From: Lysobacter_L cavernae
GTDB taxonomy: Bacteria > Pseudomonadota > Gammaproteobacteria > Xanthomonadales > Xanthomonadaceae
DNA: 64,000 nt
Direction of reading: 5' to 3'
Assembly (NCBI RefSeq): GCF_042648505.1
Contig: NZ_JBHRXK010000002.1
Span: forward strand, 124,001-188,000
The position numbers and the translations under genes are program-made. Under the pieces are notes generated by a model, which saw only the letters and a program-made list of their open reading frames with translations, was not told the origin of the DNA and ran no database searches. Positions 1-11,822 of this stretch are shown here, one piece after another. Within the stretch, counting starts at the first letter, position 1, and each line of letters begins with the position of its first letter.

Positions 1-759
1 GCGCTGGCCGCACAGCGCCACCACCGAGAATCCGACCAGCCCCATGTCGTGATACAGCGGCAGCCACGAGCACGCGCGGTCGTGCGCGTGCATGCGCAGG
101 CCGTGACGGGCAATCGCGTCGGCATTGGCCATCAGCGCGCGCTGGCTGACCAGCACGCCCTTGGGTTGCGCGGTCGAGCCGGAGGAGAACTGCACGTAGG
201 CCAGCGCCTCATCATCCGGCGACGCCGCCGCGTCGCGATCCTCATCCGCGATGGCGGCGACCGGCTCGGTCGATGTCTCTGTCGTGTCGACGATCGCATC
301 AAAGGCCAGCACCGCCTGTGACGCTCCGGCAGCCTCGTCGACGACAGCCAGAACGCCCGACGGTGCCAATACCGCACGCGCATCCGTGGCGACCAGCAAC
401 AGCCGCAGTTGTGACTGGTAAGCCTCGTGCGCACCCGGAAAGGCCTTGTACGGCAACGGGCATGGCACCAGCCCTGCGTACTGGCAGCCGTAGAACAGCA
501 CCAGGAACTCCGGGCTGGTATCGGCGACAAGCGCGACGCGGTCGCCGGGACGAAGGCCCGCATTCCGCAGCCGGGTAGCGGCGGCGAGCGCCAGCGCGCG
601 CAATCGCCGATACGTCATGGTCGCGACCAACGCGCCGCGTGCATCGAAGAAGTTCACGCCGGTGTCACCCTGCGCGGCGTAATCCAGCGCCTCGCGCAGA
701 CTGGCAAACCCGCCCAACCGCAACGGCAGGCGGCTGTTCGCGGTCGGCGTCGGGGTCAT
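1..759 (-). CDS. Fatty acyl-AMP ligase / acyl-CoA synthetase (N-terminal 253 aa, cut by window edge)
   Basis: This is the first 253 codons of an adenylate-forming enzyme that would activate a carboxylic acid as its acyl-adenylate. The reading frame is open to base 1, so the protein continues outside the window. The AMP-binding P-loop FSSGSTAQPKG is at residues 191-201, and WLPLYHDMGLVG follows at 232-243. The PLYHDMG stretch is typical of fatty acyl-AMP ligases and related long-chain acyl-CoA synthetases. The start codon overlaps the stop of the GNAT gene by 4 bases (ATGA at 756-759), so the two are probably translationally coupled. FAAL-type enzymes usually pass acyl-AMP to an acyl carrier protein or to an amine. 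The missing C-terminal part decides between ligase and CoA-synthetase activity. Confidence 0.88.
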   Translation of the reverse strand, partial: MTPTPTANSRLPLRLGGFASLREALDYAAQGDTGVNFFDARGALVATMTYRRLRALALAAATRLRNAGLRPGDRVALVADTSPEFLVLFYGCQYAGLVPCPLPYKAFPGAHEAYQSQLRLLLVATDARAVLAPSGVLAVVDEAAGASQAVLAFDAIVDTTETSTEPVAAIADEDRDAAASPDDEALAYVQFSSGSTAQPKGVLVSQRALMANADAIARHGLRMHAHDRACSWLPLYHDMGLVGFSVVALCGQR

Positions 760-1400
760 GGCGCGGTTCCGTCTTCTCGTTTGCCATCCTTGAACGAAGC
801 GAACACCAGCACGTCCACGCGCTCGCCCGCCGGGGTCAGGCATTCCTTGCGGAGCCTTGCCTCGCAGACGAAGCGCGTATTGCCGACGAAGTTGAACAGC
901 ATGCCGTGGTTCTTAGCGAGGATGCGCGCGGTGATCTTGTCGATGTTGCGAAAGGTGAAGAAGTGATCGAGCAGTGCGTCGATGGTCCGCCAGAACACGC
1001 GTTGGCCGGCATATTCGGGCTCACCGATGCTGGCGGTGATGTTGCCCACCTTGTGCGCCAGACTGACGTCCAACGTATAGAAACCCAGCAGCAAACCGTT
1101 CGCGCGGTCGAAGATGCCGATGAAGTGGTGGTGCACTCCGTCGAAGCCGGCAATGAACTGCGCCAGCCGTTCCGCGGTGAATCCAAGCTCCGGCAGGTTG
1201 AGGCCCTCGCGCATGCGCGCGTCGTTGATCCATTCGACGAAACGCGGCGTCACGTCGGCGGGCACCAGCGTGCGCAGGAGAAAACCGTTGGTTTCGATCG
1301 TCACCAGCGCTGGCGGCGCGCGCGCGGGTTGCGCCGGCACGGCGGGCGCCGTCCTCGCCACTGGCGCCATTCCCCGGAACGTCCATCGCACCTCAGCCAT
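756..1400 (-). CDS. GNAT-family N-acetyltransferase (RimJ/RimL-like)
   Basis: This 214-residue protein has the layout of a GNAT acyltransferase. After a proline/alanine-rich N-terminal stretch of about 30 residues comes a first strand with 'LRTLVPADV', then a helix with 'FVEWINDARMREGLN', as in RimJ/RimL-type enzymes. A strand pair 'HFIGIFDRANGLLLGFYTLDV' follows, and a C-terminal half resembles acceptors that acetylate amino or amino-sugar groups. The start was taken as the first ATG, which has GGAG 10 bases upstream; a later ATG at codon 11 is possible. It overlaps the acyl-AMP ligase gene by 4 bases, so the two may act in one pathway in which an activated acyl group meets an amine. The substrate is unknown. 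Confidence 0.8.
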   Translation of the reverse strand: MAEVRWTFRGMAPVARTAPAVPAQPARAPPALVTIETNGFLLRTLVPADVTPRFVEWINDARMREGLNLPELGFTAERLAQFIAGFDGVHHHFIGIFDRANGLLLGFYTLDVSLAHKVGNITASIGEPEYAGQRVFWRTIDALLDHFFTFRNIDKITARILAKNHGMLFNFVGNTRFVCEARLRKECLTPAGERVDVLVFASFKDGKREDGTAP

Positions 1401-1478
1401 CAGCTCTGCGCTCCGCCCATTCGTCTACCCACTACAGATCAAAGTGCATGGCCCGAACCGGCCATGCGGCCCTATGCC

Positions 1479-4400
1479 TCAGAAGCGCCACTCCAGATAG
1501 GCCTTGATACCGTGGTCTTCGTTGTCGTCGCCCATCTGCCCGGAGTACAGCACACCGGCGTTCATCGTTGGGCGCAGTTGCACGTCCAATCCTATGTCGA
1601 GGGCGAGTGCGTCGCGCTCGATCGGGACGCCGACAACCTGGAATGCCGTGCTCGACGCGAAACGCAGGTTCGCGGTCGGCGTGAGGTCACCGAAGGCATG
1701 CCGCCAGCCCACCATGGTGCGCAACTGCACCGCCCGCTCAGCGGAAAAGTCCAGCCGGCTGGCCATGCGCAGGCCCAGCGTGGTGAAGGTGATGTCGCTG
1801 CGGTCGCTGTCCGCGGTCAAGGCCGCCGCGCCGCCCGACTCGGCGAAGCCGTCGCTGTCCAGCTGCACATAGGCCACGTTGAGGAACGGCTGCAGGTCGA
1901 GCGCGCCGGCCATCGACAGGTGATAGCCGACCTCGCCGAACACCTGCGTCGTCGACGCATCGAAGTCCGCCTTGAGACGATCCGTGTAGCCGGCGAAGCC
2001 GACGCTGCGGTCCACCGACACGTCGTGCCAGGTGTAGGCCGCGCCGGCCTGCAGCGACACCCGGCCCCAGCTCGTGCCGGCGTAACCGCCGAGGTGGAAG
2101 TCGTCGCTGGTACCAGATGAATCCCAGCGGTCCACGTCGAAACTGGAATGGCTGTAGCCGCCGACCAGCCCCAGCCGCCAGCGCTCGCCGACATCGCCAT
2201 CGATGCCGAGGAACACGCCACCGATGTCGCGGTCCAACCGCGCCGCGTCGGCGTCGCCACCGAAACGGCCCCAGGACCCGAAGGCATGCCCCCACAGGCC
2301 GCGGCCGTCGTCGCTGGCGTTGCTGCGGTCGACCGCGACGCCGTCGCTCGCGCCGCGCAGGCGATTGCCCACGGCCTCGCGCAGGAAGCGGCTGTCTTCG
2401 ACGAACGCGGTGCGTGCGGAGGCGTAAACCTCGCCGGTGACCTGGCCCAGCGCGTTGCAGGCGCTGGCGTCGTCGGGACTGGCGAGGATGGCCCCCAGCA
2501 GTGGATCGCCGACCGCCAACGACTGCACCCCGGCCGCGGCGGCATTGGCATTGCGCGCGCAGTCCACGTCGGTGAGTGCACGCGTCTGCGCCACCTGCAG
2601 GTAGACGTTGTTGGCATCGTAGACATCGAGCAGCGAGACGAAGGCGGACAGCGCCGTGTCGCCCTGCAGGCGGTAGGTGCCGGTGACACCTCCGGTGGCG
2701 GTCAGCACCGTGTAGCGCGTGCCCAGCGCGTAGGCGGTTTCACTGGTGCGCTGTGCGTACAGGATCGCGTTGGCGGAAATCTCCGCCGCACCCATGATGC
2801 TCAGCAGGTCCGACTGCGCCGACGTCGGATCCAGCTCGGCCAGATAGACCGCGTTCGACCACTGCTCGTAGTTTCCGTTCACCGTCAGCGTGCCGATGGA
2901 GTCGCCCGGCGTCAGCAATGAACCGCCCAACATCCGGGTGCTGCCCACGGTTCCGGTGCCGCTCAGCCGACTGTCGTTGGTCGCGATCACGCGCGATGCC
3001 GCCAGCGAACCATCGACGTCGAGCCTGCCGGCCATCACCGCGGTGATCCCGGAGAACGCACTGTTGCCGGTCAGGTGCAATGCGCCCGCACCATTCTTGA
3101 GCAACACTCCGGTGCCATCGACCACACCGGACAGCGTCAGCTCAGTGCCCAAGTCGGTGGTGATGCGCCCCCAGTCGCGCACCGTGACCGCACGGCCGGT
3201 TTCGAAGACTTCGGTGGTGTGCAGCGTGCCGCCCGACAGGGTGATGCCCCCGGCCGATGCGCCGAGATTTACGTCACGCGAAACCTGCAGCGTGCCCTCG
3301 TTGACCTGGGTGCCGCCGGTATGGGTGTTGGCACCGTTGAGCACCAGCGTGCCCAGGTCATCCTTGACCAGCGTCGCGTCGCCGGTGATTTCGGAATCGA
3401 CGGTGGCGATGTACTGGCGGCCGTCGACCGTGCCGTCGCCGACCCGGATCAGGCTGAGCGGTTCCACCAGGTGCAGGCGATCGCCCTGCAGTCGATAACC
3501 GCTGGTGGCGAACTGCATGCCTGCGGCGCGTACATCGCCCAGGCTGGCGTCTACTGTCACCGCGCCCGCCGCACCGGCAAAGATGGCGAACGCATCGTCG
3601 GAGTAGACTCCGTTCTGCGCACCGCCCTGCTCGGTCCAGTTGTCGTTGCCGGACGAGTTCTGCCACAGGCCGTTGCCGCCGTCGACGGCACGGTTGTTCT
3701 TGGGACCGGCGTCGCCATCCCAGAAGGTGTACTGCCCGTCCGGCACGCCGAAGATCAGATTGACCTGCCCGGCGACCGAGGTCTGCACCGACAGCCCTGG
3801 CACCGGCACCGTGCCCAGGTCCAGGTCCAGGCCGCGATCGTCGAGTGATCCGGTGTAATCGATCACGCGGTACAGGCCGATATTGAACAGACCTCCCGGA
3901 CTCTGGGTGACGTTCAACACGCCGTCCAGGGTGAGGTCACCGTTGACTATCAACAGGTCGTTGAACGCGCCGCCGACCACGTTGGCCTGGCCGAATTGGT
4001 AGTCCAGCAATGCCCCGCTCGCCAGATCCAGGCTACCGCCGATGCTCAACGTACCGGGACGACTACCGGTCGCGCCCGGGCTGAGATGGCCTCCCGCCGC
4101 GACACCCACATCGCCGCCCAAGGCGCCATTGCCGCCCAGCAAAGCACCGCTGGCGACCTGCGCATGACTGCTGGCATTGCCAAGCGTGCCGTTGACCCAC
4201 AGCGCGCCACCGTCGACGCGCGCGGCGCCCGTGTAATTGCTGCTGGCGCCGGTGAGTACCTGCAGGCCATCGGCGAGGATGAAACCGCCGCTGCCGGTGA
4301 ACACGCCGGCGTAGGTGTCCGATGCCGCCGTCAGCGTCAGGTCCTGGCCGCCCAGCGCCACCACGCCGCGGCCGGTGAGCCGCTGGATCGAGGCACCTGC

Positions 4401-7400
4401 GGTGGTGTCGGCAATGTCGAAGGTGCCGTCGGCGACCACCCGGCTGGACGTGGCGATGCTCGCGCCACCGGTCAACGCCAGCGTGCCGGCGAGCACCTGC
4501 GTCTCACCGAGATAGCCGTTGACGGACGTCAAGGTGAGCGTGCCGTCGCCGAGCTTGGAGAGCCCGCCAGCGCCGGTGGCGATGCCATCGAGCGTCAGCG
4601 TCGTGTTGGCGTCGGTGCGGAAGCGCCCGGTTTCGGTGAAGGTAAGACCACGCGCGGAGGTCATCGTCGCCGTGCTCCACAACTCGCCGCCCGTGAACAC
4701 CAGACCGCCCGCCGCCACGCCGAGATTGGCGTCACGCGACACCTGCAGCGCGCCTTCGTCCAGCGTCGTGCCGCCGCTGTAGTTGTTGTCGCCAGCGAGC
4801 ACCAGCGTGCCCAGGTCGGCCTTGACCAGCGTCGCGGTTCCAGTGAGCTGCGAGGCGATGTTAGTCGTGTAGGCCGCGCCCGCGGTCGAGCCGTCACCGA
4901 CGCGGATCACCGCCTGCGGCCCCAGCAGCGTGATCGGATCACCCTGGACGCTGTAACCGTCGACGGCGAACTGCATGCCCGACACGTTGATCGCACCAAG
5001 GCTGTCGTCGACCGTGATGCTGCCCGCGCTGCCGGTGAACACCGCGAACGCGGCATCCACGAAGGTGCCGTTGACGCTGCCGTTGCTGCCGGTCCAGCTT
5101 TCGTTGCCGGTGACCGCCTGCCAGACGCCGTCGCCGCCGTTGACCACGCTGTTGTCTTTCGGCCCGGCCGCGCCGTCCCAGAAATCGAAGCTCAGGCCGG
5201 CGTCGTAGAACAGGTTGACCTGGCCCGCCACCGAGGTCTGCACCTGCAGGCCATACGCCGGCTTGTCGCCGATCAACAGCCCCTGGTCGGTCAGCGTGCC
5301 GGTGTAGTTGATCACCCGGTACAGCCCGGGCAGGAAGCTGCCGCCGGGAGTGACTTCGATGTCGAGGGTGCCGTCCAGAACCAGGTTGCCGCCGACATTG
5401 ATCAGGTCGTTGAGCGTGCCGCCAGCGACGGCCACCTCGCCGAACTGGTAATCGAGGAAGGCGCCGCCGGCCAAGGTCAGGTCGCCGCCGATGTTCAACG
5501 TGCCGGGGACACCCAATGCCGGTCCCGGTGCCAGCGTGCCGCCGTCGGCGACGGCCACGTCGCCACCGATCGTGCCACGGCCACCAAGGCGGGCGCCGTT
5601 GTCGACGCTGGAGGCGGCGCTGCTGGTGTTGCCAAGCGTGCCGTTGACCCACAACGTGCCGCCCTCCACACGCGCGCCACCGGTGTAGGAATTGCTGTTG
5701 CCGGTGAGGATCTGCGTACCGGCCTCAAGGACGAACATGCCGCTTCCCAGCAATTCACCGCCGAAGGTGTACTTGGCGGCAGTCAGGGTCAGATCGCGCG
5801 CGCCAAGATTGGCGATGCCGTCGCCATACAGGACCCGGATGGACGCACCGTTGCTGGTGCCTGAGATATCGAACGTGGCGTCGAGGCGCACGCCACTGGA
5901 TTCGGCAATGCTCCCATTGCCGACCAGCGCCAGCGTGCCCTCGCTCACCCAGGTTTCGCCGGTGTAGGAGTTGGTAGCGGACAGTTGCATGATTCCGTCG
6001 CCAAACTTGTCCAGCCCGCCGACGCCACTGATGGCCCCGTTCCAGTTGAGCGTGGTGCCCGCATCGGTGAGGAACCGGCCGGCTTCGAGCAGTTCCGCCG
6101 TACGACTGGACGCGAACGATGCGGTCGTCCACAGCATCCCCCCGACGAACGTCAGACCACCAGCAGCATCGCCAAGGCTGGCATCGCTGGATACCTGCAA
6201 CCGACCGTCGCGCAGTTCGGTACCACCGGTGTAAGTGTTTGCGGCGGTCAGCACCAGCGTGCCCATGTCGCCCTTGATTAGCTGCGTGGTGCCGGTGAGG
6301 ACGGAGTCGATGGTGGAGGTCATGTTGGCCCCCTCCGCACTGCCATCGCCGACACGGATCAGCGCCTCCGTGCCGACCAGCGTGATCGCATCGCCCAGCA
6401 CCCGATAACCGTCGGTGGTGAACTGCATGCCCGAGGCACTGACAGCACCCAGGCTGTCATCGACAGTGACCGTACCGGCGCTGCCAGCGAACACCGAGAA
6501 CGAACCGTCCGCATGTGGTGCATTCAGCGCGCCGTCGGCTTCGGTCCAGTTGTCGTTGCCGGTCGAGTTCTGCCAGGTGCCATCACCACCGTCGATAACC
6601 AGGTTGTTGTTTTCGAGGGGGTCAGCGCCATCCCAGAACCTGAAGACTTCGCCGTTCATCGCCGCCACCAGGTTGACCTGGCCGCCGATGGAGGTCTGCA
6701 CGTAATACGCACCGGCGGGAGGCATCGTGCCCAGGTCCAGGCCGTTGTTGGTCAGGGCACCGGCGTAGCTGATGACGCGGTATATCCCGCTGTCGAAACT
6801 GCCGCCCGGCGACACCGCGACATTCAAGGTGCCATCGAGCGCCAGGTCACCGGTCGTGACCAGCAGGTCGTTGAGCGGCCCGCCGACGACGCTGGCTGAT
6901 CCGAAGTCGTAATTCAGCACCGCGCCGCTGGCCAGATTCACCGCGCCGTCGACCGTCAGCATGCCGGGTGTCGCAGCCATCGCGCCAGGTGTCAGCACGC
7001 CACCCGCGGCGACGTTCAGCCCGCCGACCACGGTGCCGTCGCCGCCGAGTTGCCCGCCTGCGGCCACCGTCGTCACCGGGCTGGCGGCACTGCCGACGAT
7101 ACCGTTGATCCACAGCGCGCCGCCGGTGACCGACACCGCACCGGTGTACGCGGTGCTGTCGCCGCTGAGCGTCTGGTTGCCGCCCTGCATGGTGAACGCA
7201 CCGCTGCCGGTGAGCTGGCCGGCGAAGGTGTCGTTGCCGGTGGTGATGTTGAGGTTCTGCGCACCCAGCGCGGTCGTGCCACTGCCGGCCAGGCTGCGGA
7301 TGGAAGCGCCAGCCGTGGTCGCGGTGATGTCGAACACGCCATCGGCCACGACCCGGCTCGACGCGGCCAGACCGGCCGTGCCGGTCAGGGCCAGCACGCC

Positions 7401-9428
7401 CGCGCTGACCCGGGTTTCGCCGAGCAAGGCGTTGGTCGCGGTAAGCGTCAGCGTGCCGGTGCCGGTCTTCCCGTAGACGCCCTGGCCCGAGATGCCGCCG
7501 GCCTGCGTGGCCGACTCGCCGGCATCCACCGTGGTCGACAGCACCGCAGCGGCGGCGATGTCGATGCTGTTGGCGATGCTGACCGTGTCGTCATAGATCA
7601 AACCGGCGCTGGCCAGCGCCTGCACCGCGCTGCTGCCGAGCGCGGCGTTGTAACCCAGCCCCAGCACGCCGCCGTGCAGTTCGGTCACGCCACTGAAACC
7701 GCTGTTGTCGATCGCCGCACCGGCGGGAGGCGTAGGCGCCGGCCGCAACCAGGTCGTGCCGGCGTAGCTGGCAAGCGTGCCCAGGCCGACCAGCGGCGTG
7801 GTGAACGTGTAATCCGTCGCGGTGTGGTTGAACACCACCGCCCCGTCGCCCGACCCGAACTGCACCTGCGCCGCACGCAACTCGCCAGTCGCCGCCGCGG
7901 TCTCGCCTGCGGCCGCACCGATGTTGAGCGTTCCTTCGCTGCCGGCCTGCTCGGCCAGGAACAGCGTACCCAGGCCATCGTCGAACTGGACCAAGTCGTA
8001 GTAGTAGGAGGAGTCGCTCCCGTCGTATTCGCTAATGTTGCCGACATACGCCGTGCCCAACGTCACCACGCCACCGTCGGCGATGGTCAGGCTGCCGCTG
8101 CCGGATACCCCCACATACAGGTGGCCGATCTGCGTGCCGTCAGTGATTGGCTGGAGATGGAGGCTGGAGTCGTCCGGGTCGATTCCATCGTTGTCGATGT
8201 ACGAGGAATTACTGGTCGATGTCGCCGCGCCGACGTACCAGATCGAGCCGGCCCCGGAGACCAGCGACGAGCCCGTACCGCCGTCGATGCCCAGCTCGAC
8301 CGGCGGCGGATCCTTGCGGATGTTTTGCTGGCTGCTCTCGTCCCATGTATCGAGCGCAGATGTGTTGACGTAGTTGAGCGCCTTGCCGCCCGCCAGCACG
8401 TTGACCGCACCCACGCTGCCCGCGCCGGTACCGATGTCCAGTCCTGTCGTGAAATTCGCATTGCTGGCGTAGTCCTGCGCATTGACACCCGAGACGGCGA
8501 GGGTGCCAGTCCCGCCATTGCCGCCAATGACATGGTTCGGCGGCAGGCTGCCGCTGCTGGTGCTGGTGCTGTCCGCCAGCTTTCCGCCCGATAGCACGTT
8601 GAGCGTACCCACCGAACCGGTGCCCACGCCGATGCCCAGCGCAGGCTCGGGCACGATGGACGGATCGGAAGCATAGAAATACTCGCCAGCCATCCAACCG
8701 GCATCCTGGACTGTGAACACGCCGACTCCCCCATCGGCGCCAATCCGGTGCCACTGGTAACCGCTCGACTGGATCGAGCCCGAGTTGTACTGGTTGGAAG
8801 AGGCTTGCGCATACACGGTCTTGCCGGCACCCAGCAGGTTCACCTCGCCGTGGCTGTCTGCGCCCGAGCCGATGAGGAAGCCAAGCGGTGCGCCCTGCGA
8901 ATCGTTCCTGATCCGCAGGGACGTTCCGGGCATCGTGCCGCTGTTCATGTTGAAATCGACGATGCCGCCGCCACCGTCGATGCCCACGGTGAATGCCGGA
9001 CCAGTACTCACCGTCAGCTGAGCCCAGGACTGGTCCGGGGCAGTATTGATGACCAGGTGCCCGGACGCACCGCTGCCGACTGTCAGCGAACTCGTGTTCC
9101 ACTCGTTCGTCGAGGTCCAAAGGCTGCCCGTCGCAGGCGTGCCTCCGATCGTCCAGACCGGATCCCACGGGTTGCCACCATTGATGACCACGTCACCGAA
9201 GCTGGCATCACCCCACTGGTTGACCGGGATGCCATTGCTCCAGTTGCCCGGGTCGGTGACATCGCTGCTGACATCACCCTGCCAGTCATCCTGCTGTTGC
9301 GCCTGGGCCGGCGCGACCAGGAACGCAGGCGACAGCAGCACCGTGGCGATGCCGATCGCCAAGGCCAGGCGCGGTGGGAGCCGGGAAGCAGTGGCGGGCT
9401 TGCGGCAACGCGAACGGGCAACATCCAT
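1479..9428 (-). CDS. Giant autotransporter (type Va) with beta-strand repeat passenger
   Basis: This 2649-aa protein would export its own passenger through a C-terminal outer-membrane barrel. The start is the ATG at 9428, which has AGGAG 9 bases upstream; an in-frame start 13 codons earlier lacks such a site. Residues 1-43 form an extended signal peptide (Arg/Lys-rich, hydrophobic core, cleavage after AQA). The passenger is rich in Gly, Thr, Asn and Ser with 'GTLVL..ANTYTGGT' strands typical of autotransporter-associated repeats. The last ~277 residues, from 'GLWGHAFGSWG' to the terminal 'YLEWRF', are the barrel, ending in an aromatic residue as barrels do. Two cysteines occur in the linker before it. 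FWDG motifs at residues 931, 1416 and 1902 mark a long-period duplication. A role in adhesion or aggregation is an inference. Confidence 0.93.
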   Translation of the reverse strand: MDVARSRCRKPATASRLPPRLALAIGIATVLLSPAFLVAPAQAQQQDDWQGDVSSDVTDPGNWSNGIPVNQWGDASFGDVVINGGNPWDPVWTIGGTPATGSLWTSTNEWNTSSLTVGSGASGHLVINTAPDQSWAQLTVSTGPAFTVGIDGGGGIVDFNMNSGTMPGTSLRIRNDSQGAPLGFLIGSGADSHGEVNLLGAGKTVYAQASSNQYNSGSIQSSGYQWHRIGADGGVGVFTVQDAGWMAGEYFYASDPSIVPEPALGIGVGTGSVGTLNVLSGGKLADSTSTSSGSLPPNHVIGGNGGTGTLAVSGVNAQDYASNANFTTGLDIGTGAGSVGAVNVLAGGKALNYVNTSALDTWDESSQQNIRKDPPPVELGIDGGTGSSLVSGAGSIWYVGAATSTSNSSYIDNDGIDPDDSSLHLQPITDGTQIGHLYVGVSGSGSLTIADGGVVTLGTAYVGNISEYDGSDSSYYYDLVQFDDGLGTLFLAEQAGSEGTLNIGAAAGETAAATGELRAAQVQFGSGDGAVVFNHTATDYTFTTPLVGLGTLASYAGTTWLRPAPTPPAGAAIDNSGFSGVTELHGGVLGLGYNAALGSSAVQALASAGLIYDDTVSIANSIDIAAAAVLSTTVDAGESATQAGGISGQGVYGKTGTGTLTLTATNALLGETRVSAGVLALTGTAGLAASSRVVADGVFDITATTAGASIRSLAGSGTTALGAQNLNITTGNDTFAGQLTGSGAFTMQGGNQTLSGDSTAYTGAVSVTGGALWINGIVGSAASPVTTVAAGGQLGGDGTVVGGLNVAAGGVLTPGAMAATPGMLTVDGAVNLASGAVLNYDFGSASVVGGPLNDLLVTTGDLALDGTLNVAVSPGGSFDSGIYRVISYAGALTNNGLDLGTMPPAGAYYVQTSIGGQVNLVAAMNGEVFRFWDGADPLENNNLVIDGGDGTWQNSTGNDNWTEADGALNAPHADGSFSVFAGSAGTVTVDDSLGAVSASGMQFTTDGYRVLGDAITLVGTEALIRVGDGSAEGANMTSTIDSVLTGTTQLIKGDMGTLVLTAANTYTGGTELRDGRLQVSSDASLGDAAGGLTFVGGMLWTTASFASSRTAELLEAGRFLTDAGTTLNWNGAISGVGGLDKFGDGIMQLSATNSYTGETWVSEGTLALVGNGSIAESSGVRLDATFDISGTSNGASIRVLYGDGIANLGARDLTLTAAKYTFGGELLGSGMFVLEAGTQILTGNSNSYTGGARVEGGTLWVNGTLGNTSSAASSVDNGARLGGRGTIGGDVAVADGGTLAPGPALGVPGTLNIGGDLTLAGGAFLDYQFGEVAVAGGTLNDLINVGGNLVLDGTLDIEVTPGGSFLPGLYRVINYTGTLTDQGLLIGDKPAYGLQVQTSVAGQVNLFYDAGLSFDFWDGAAGPKDNSVVNGGDGVWQAVTGNESWTGSNGSVNGTFVDAAFAVFTGSAGSITVDDSLGAINVSGMQFAVDGYSVQGDPITLLGPQAVIRVGDGSTAGAAYTTNIASQLTGTATLVKADLGTLVLAGDNNYSGGTTLDEGALQVSRDANLGVAAGGLVFTGGELWSTATMTSARGLTFTETGRFRTDANTTLTLDGIATGAGGLSKLGDGTLTLTSVNGYLGETQVLAGTLALTGGASIATSSRVVADGTFDIADTTAGASIQRLTGRGVVALGGQDLTLTAASDTYAGVFTGSGGFILADGLQVLTGASSNYTGAARVDGGALWVNGTLGNASSHAQVASGALLGGNGALGGDVGVAAGGHLSPGATGSRPGTLSIGGSLDLASGALLDYQFGQANVVGGAFNDLLIVNGDLTLDGVLNVTQSPGGLFNIGLYRVIDYTGSLDDRGLDLDLGTVPVPGLSVQTSVAGQVNLIFGVPDGQYTFWDGDAGPKNNRAVDGGNGLWQNSSGNDNWTEQGGAQNGVYSDDAFAIFAGAAGAVTVDASLGDVRAAGMQFATSGYRLQGDRLHLVEPLSLIRVGDGTVDGRQYIATVDSEITGDATLVKDDLGTLVLNGANTHTGGTQVNEGTLQVSRDVNLGASAGGITLSGGTLHTTEVFETGRAVTVRDWGRITTDLGTELTLSGVVDGTGVLLKNGAGALHLTGNSAFSGITAVMAGRLDVDGSLAASRVIATNDSRLSGTGTVGSTRMLGGSLLTPGDSIGTLTVNGNYEQWSNAVYLAELDPTSAQSDLLSIMGAAEISANAILYAQRTSETAYALGTRYTVLTATGGVTGTYRLQGDTALSAFVSLLDVYDANNVYLQVAQTRALTDVDCARNANAAAAGVQSLAVGDPLLGAILASPDDASACNALGQVTGEVYASARTAFVEDSRFLREAVGNRLRGASDGVAVDRSNASDDGRGLWGHAFGSWGRFGGDADAARLDRDIGGVFLGIDGDVGERWRLGLVGGYSHSSFDVDRWDSSGTSDDFHLGGYAGTSWGRVSLQAGAAYTWHDVSVDRSVGFAGYTDRLKADFDASTTQVFGEVGYHLSMAGALDLQPFLNVAYVQLDSDGFAESGGAAALTADSDRSDITFTTLGLRMASRLDFSAERAVQLRTMVGWRHAFGDLTPTANLRFASSTAFQVVGVPIERDALALDIGLDVQLRPTMNAGVLYSGQMGDDNEDHGIKAYLEWRF
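3726..5183 (-). repeat. Autotransporter internal repeat unit 2 (486 codons)
   Basis: This unit has the same block order as unit 1, one codon longer overall, with clear amino-acid divergence. A third FWDG motif at 3714-3725 opens a further partial copy (to about 2900) that then diverges into the barrel linker. The units are old enough to have diverged but keep a near-constant period. Confidence 0.85.
5184..6638 (-). repeat. Autotransporter internal repeat unit 1 (485 codons)
   Basis: The unit runs from the first FWDG motif to just before the second. It carries, in order, FWDG, a 'GNDNWTE' block, 'TVDDSLGA', 'SGMQF', 'IRVGDGS', a 'TYTGGT' block, 'LWVNGTLGN' and 'GLYRVINY'. The same order recurs in the next unit. 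A half copy containing only the second part (LWINGIVG to RVISY) precedes it at about 6639-7430. Confidence 0.85.
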
Positions 9429-9919
9429 TGCACACCACTCCTGTCGGCAGAAGCTCCCGCGGAACATGCTCCGCGCTGCACCCCATTCGCGTCATCGCAG
9501 GAAGGTGCGTCGGAGAAACCCCGGCACGAGGATTCACGCGGGCGAAATCGTCCCGCAGGTTCGCATCCATATACGTGAATGGCACGTCAAGGACGGCCCA
9601 GCTCCGCGGCTCGGGCACGCCTGCGCATCTTTGCGGCGACGCCCACACAGTCACTGGCGACTGCCGAGCAGACGTCCGGTTAGCGGACTCGGGGCGCGCG
9701 CAGGGTCGAAGAGAACGCCAGTACACCAGCGCCCTTCTCACCCAGTATCCAACACTGATGAAACCCGCCATGCGGTCGGAATGCGGCGGGCAGCACTGCA
9801 ACCAGGTACCCGCCTCTCATTCAGGGCCTACTGCGCTGAAGGGGCATACTGCAATGCCCTTTCAGGTTTCACTCCACCGTCACCGAGCGATTCGAACGGG
9901 GGTGATCCCCCGTTGGAAA
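9429..9919. other. Gene-free stretch upstream of the autotransporter and downstream of glmS
   Basis: No credible reading frame is present in these 491 bases. The region must hold the autotransporter promoter, but I cannot point to a clear -35/-10 pair. It contains a hairpin at 9895-9914 and a 14-base sequence at 9873-9886 that repeats the end of glmS. Confidence 0.6.
9895..9914 (-). terminator. Hairpin just after glmS
   Basis: AACGGGGG and CCCCCGTT form a perfect 8-bp stem with a 4-base loop, 6 bases after the glmS stop codon. There is no T-run after it, so it may stabilise the mRNA end or act with Rho rather than be a classic intrinsic terminator. Confidence 0.5.
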
Positions 9920-11752
<1,833 letters not shown>

Positions 11753-11822
11753 GTAGCCGTTGCTCCAACTGGTGTTGGCCTAGTTTAACGGGCGGCGCGG
11801 GCGGACACGTCCAGCGGACACC

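Noticed and set aside
3996..5864. A 622-codon frame antisense to the autotransporter
   Set aside because: It mirrors the repeat structure of the autotransporter and has no own domain pattern or plausible start signal.
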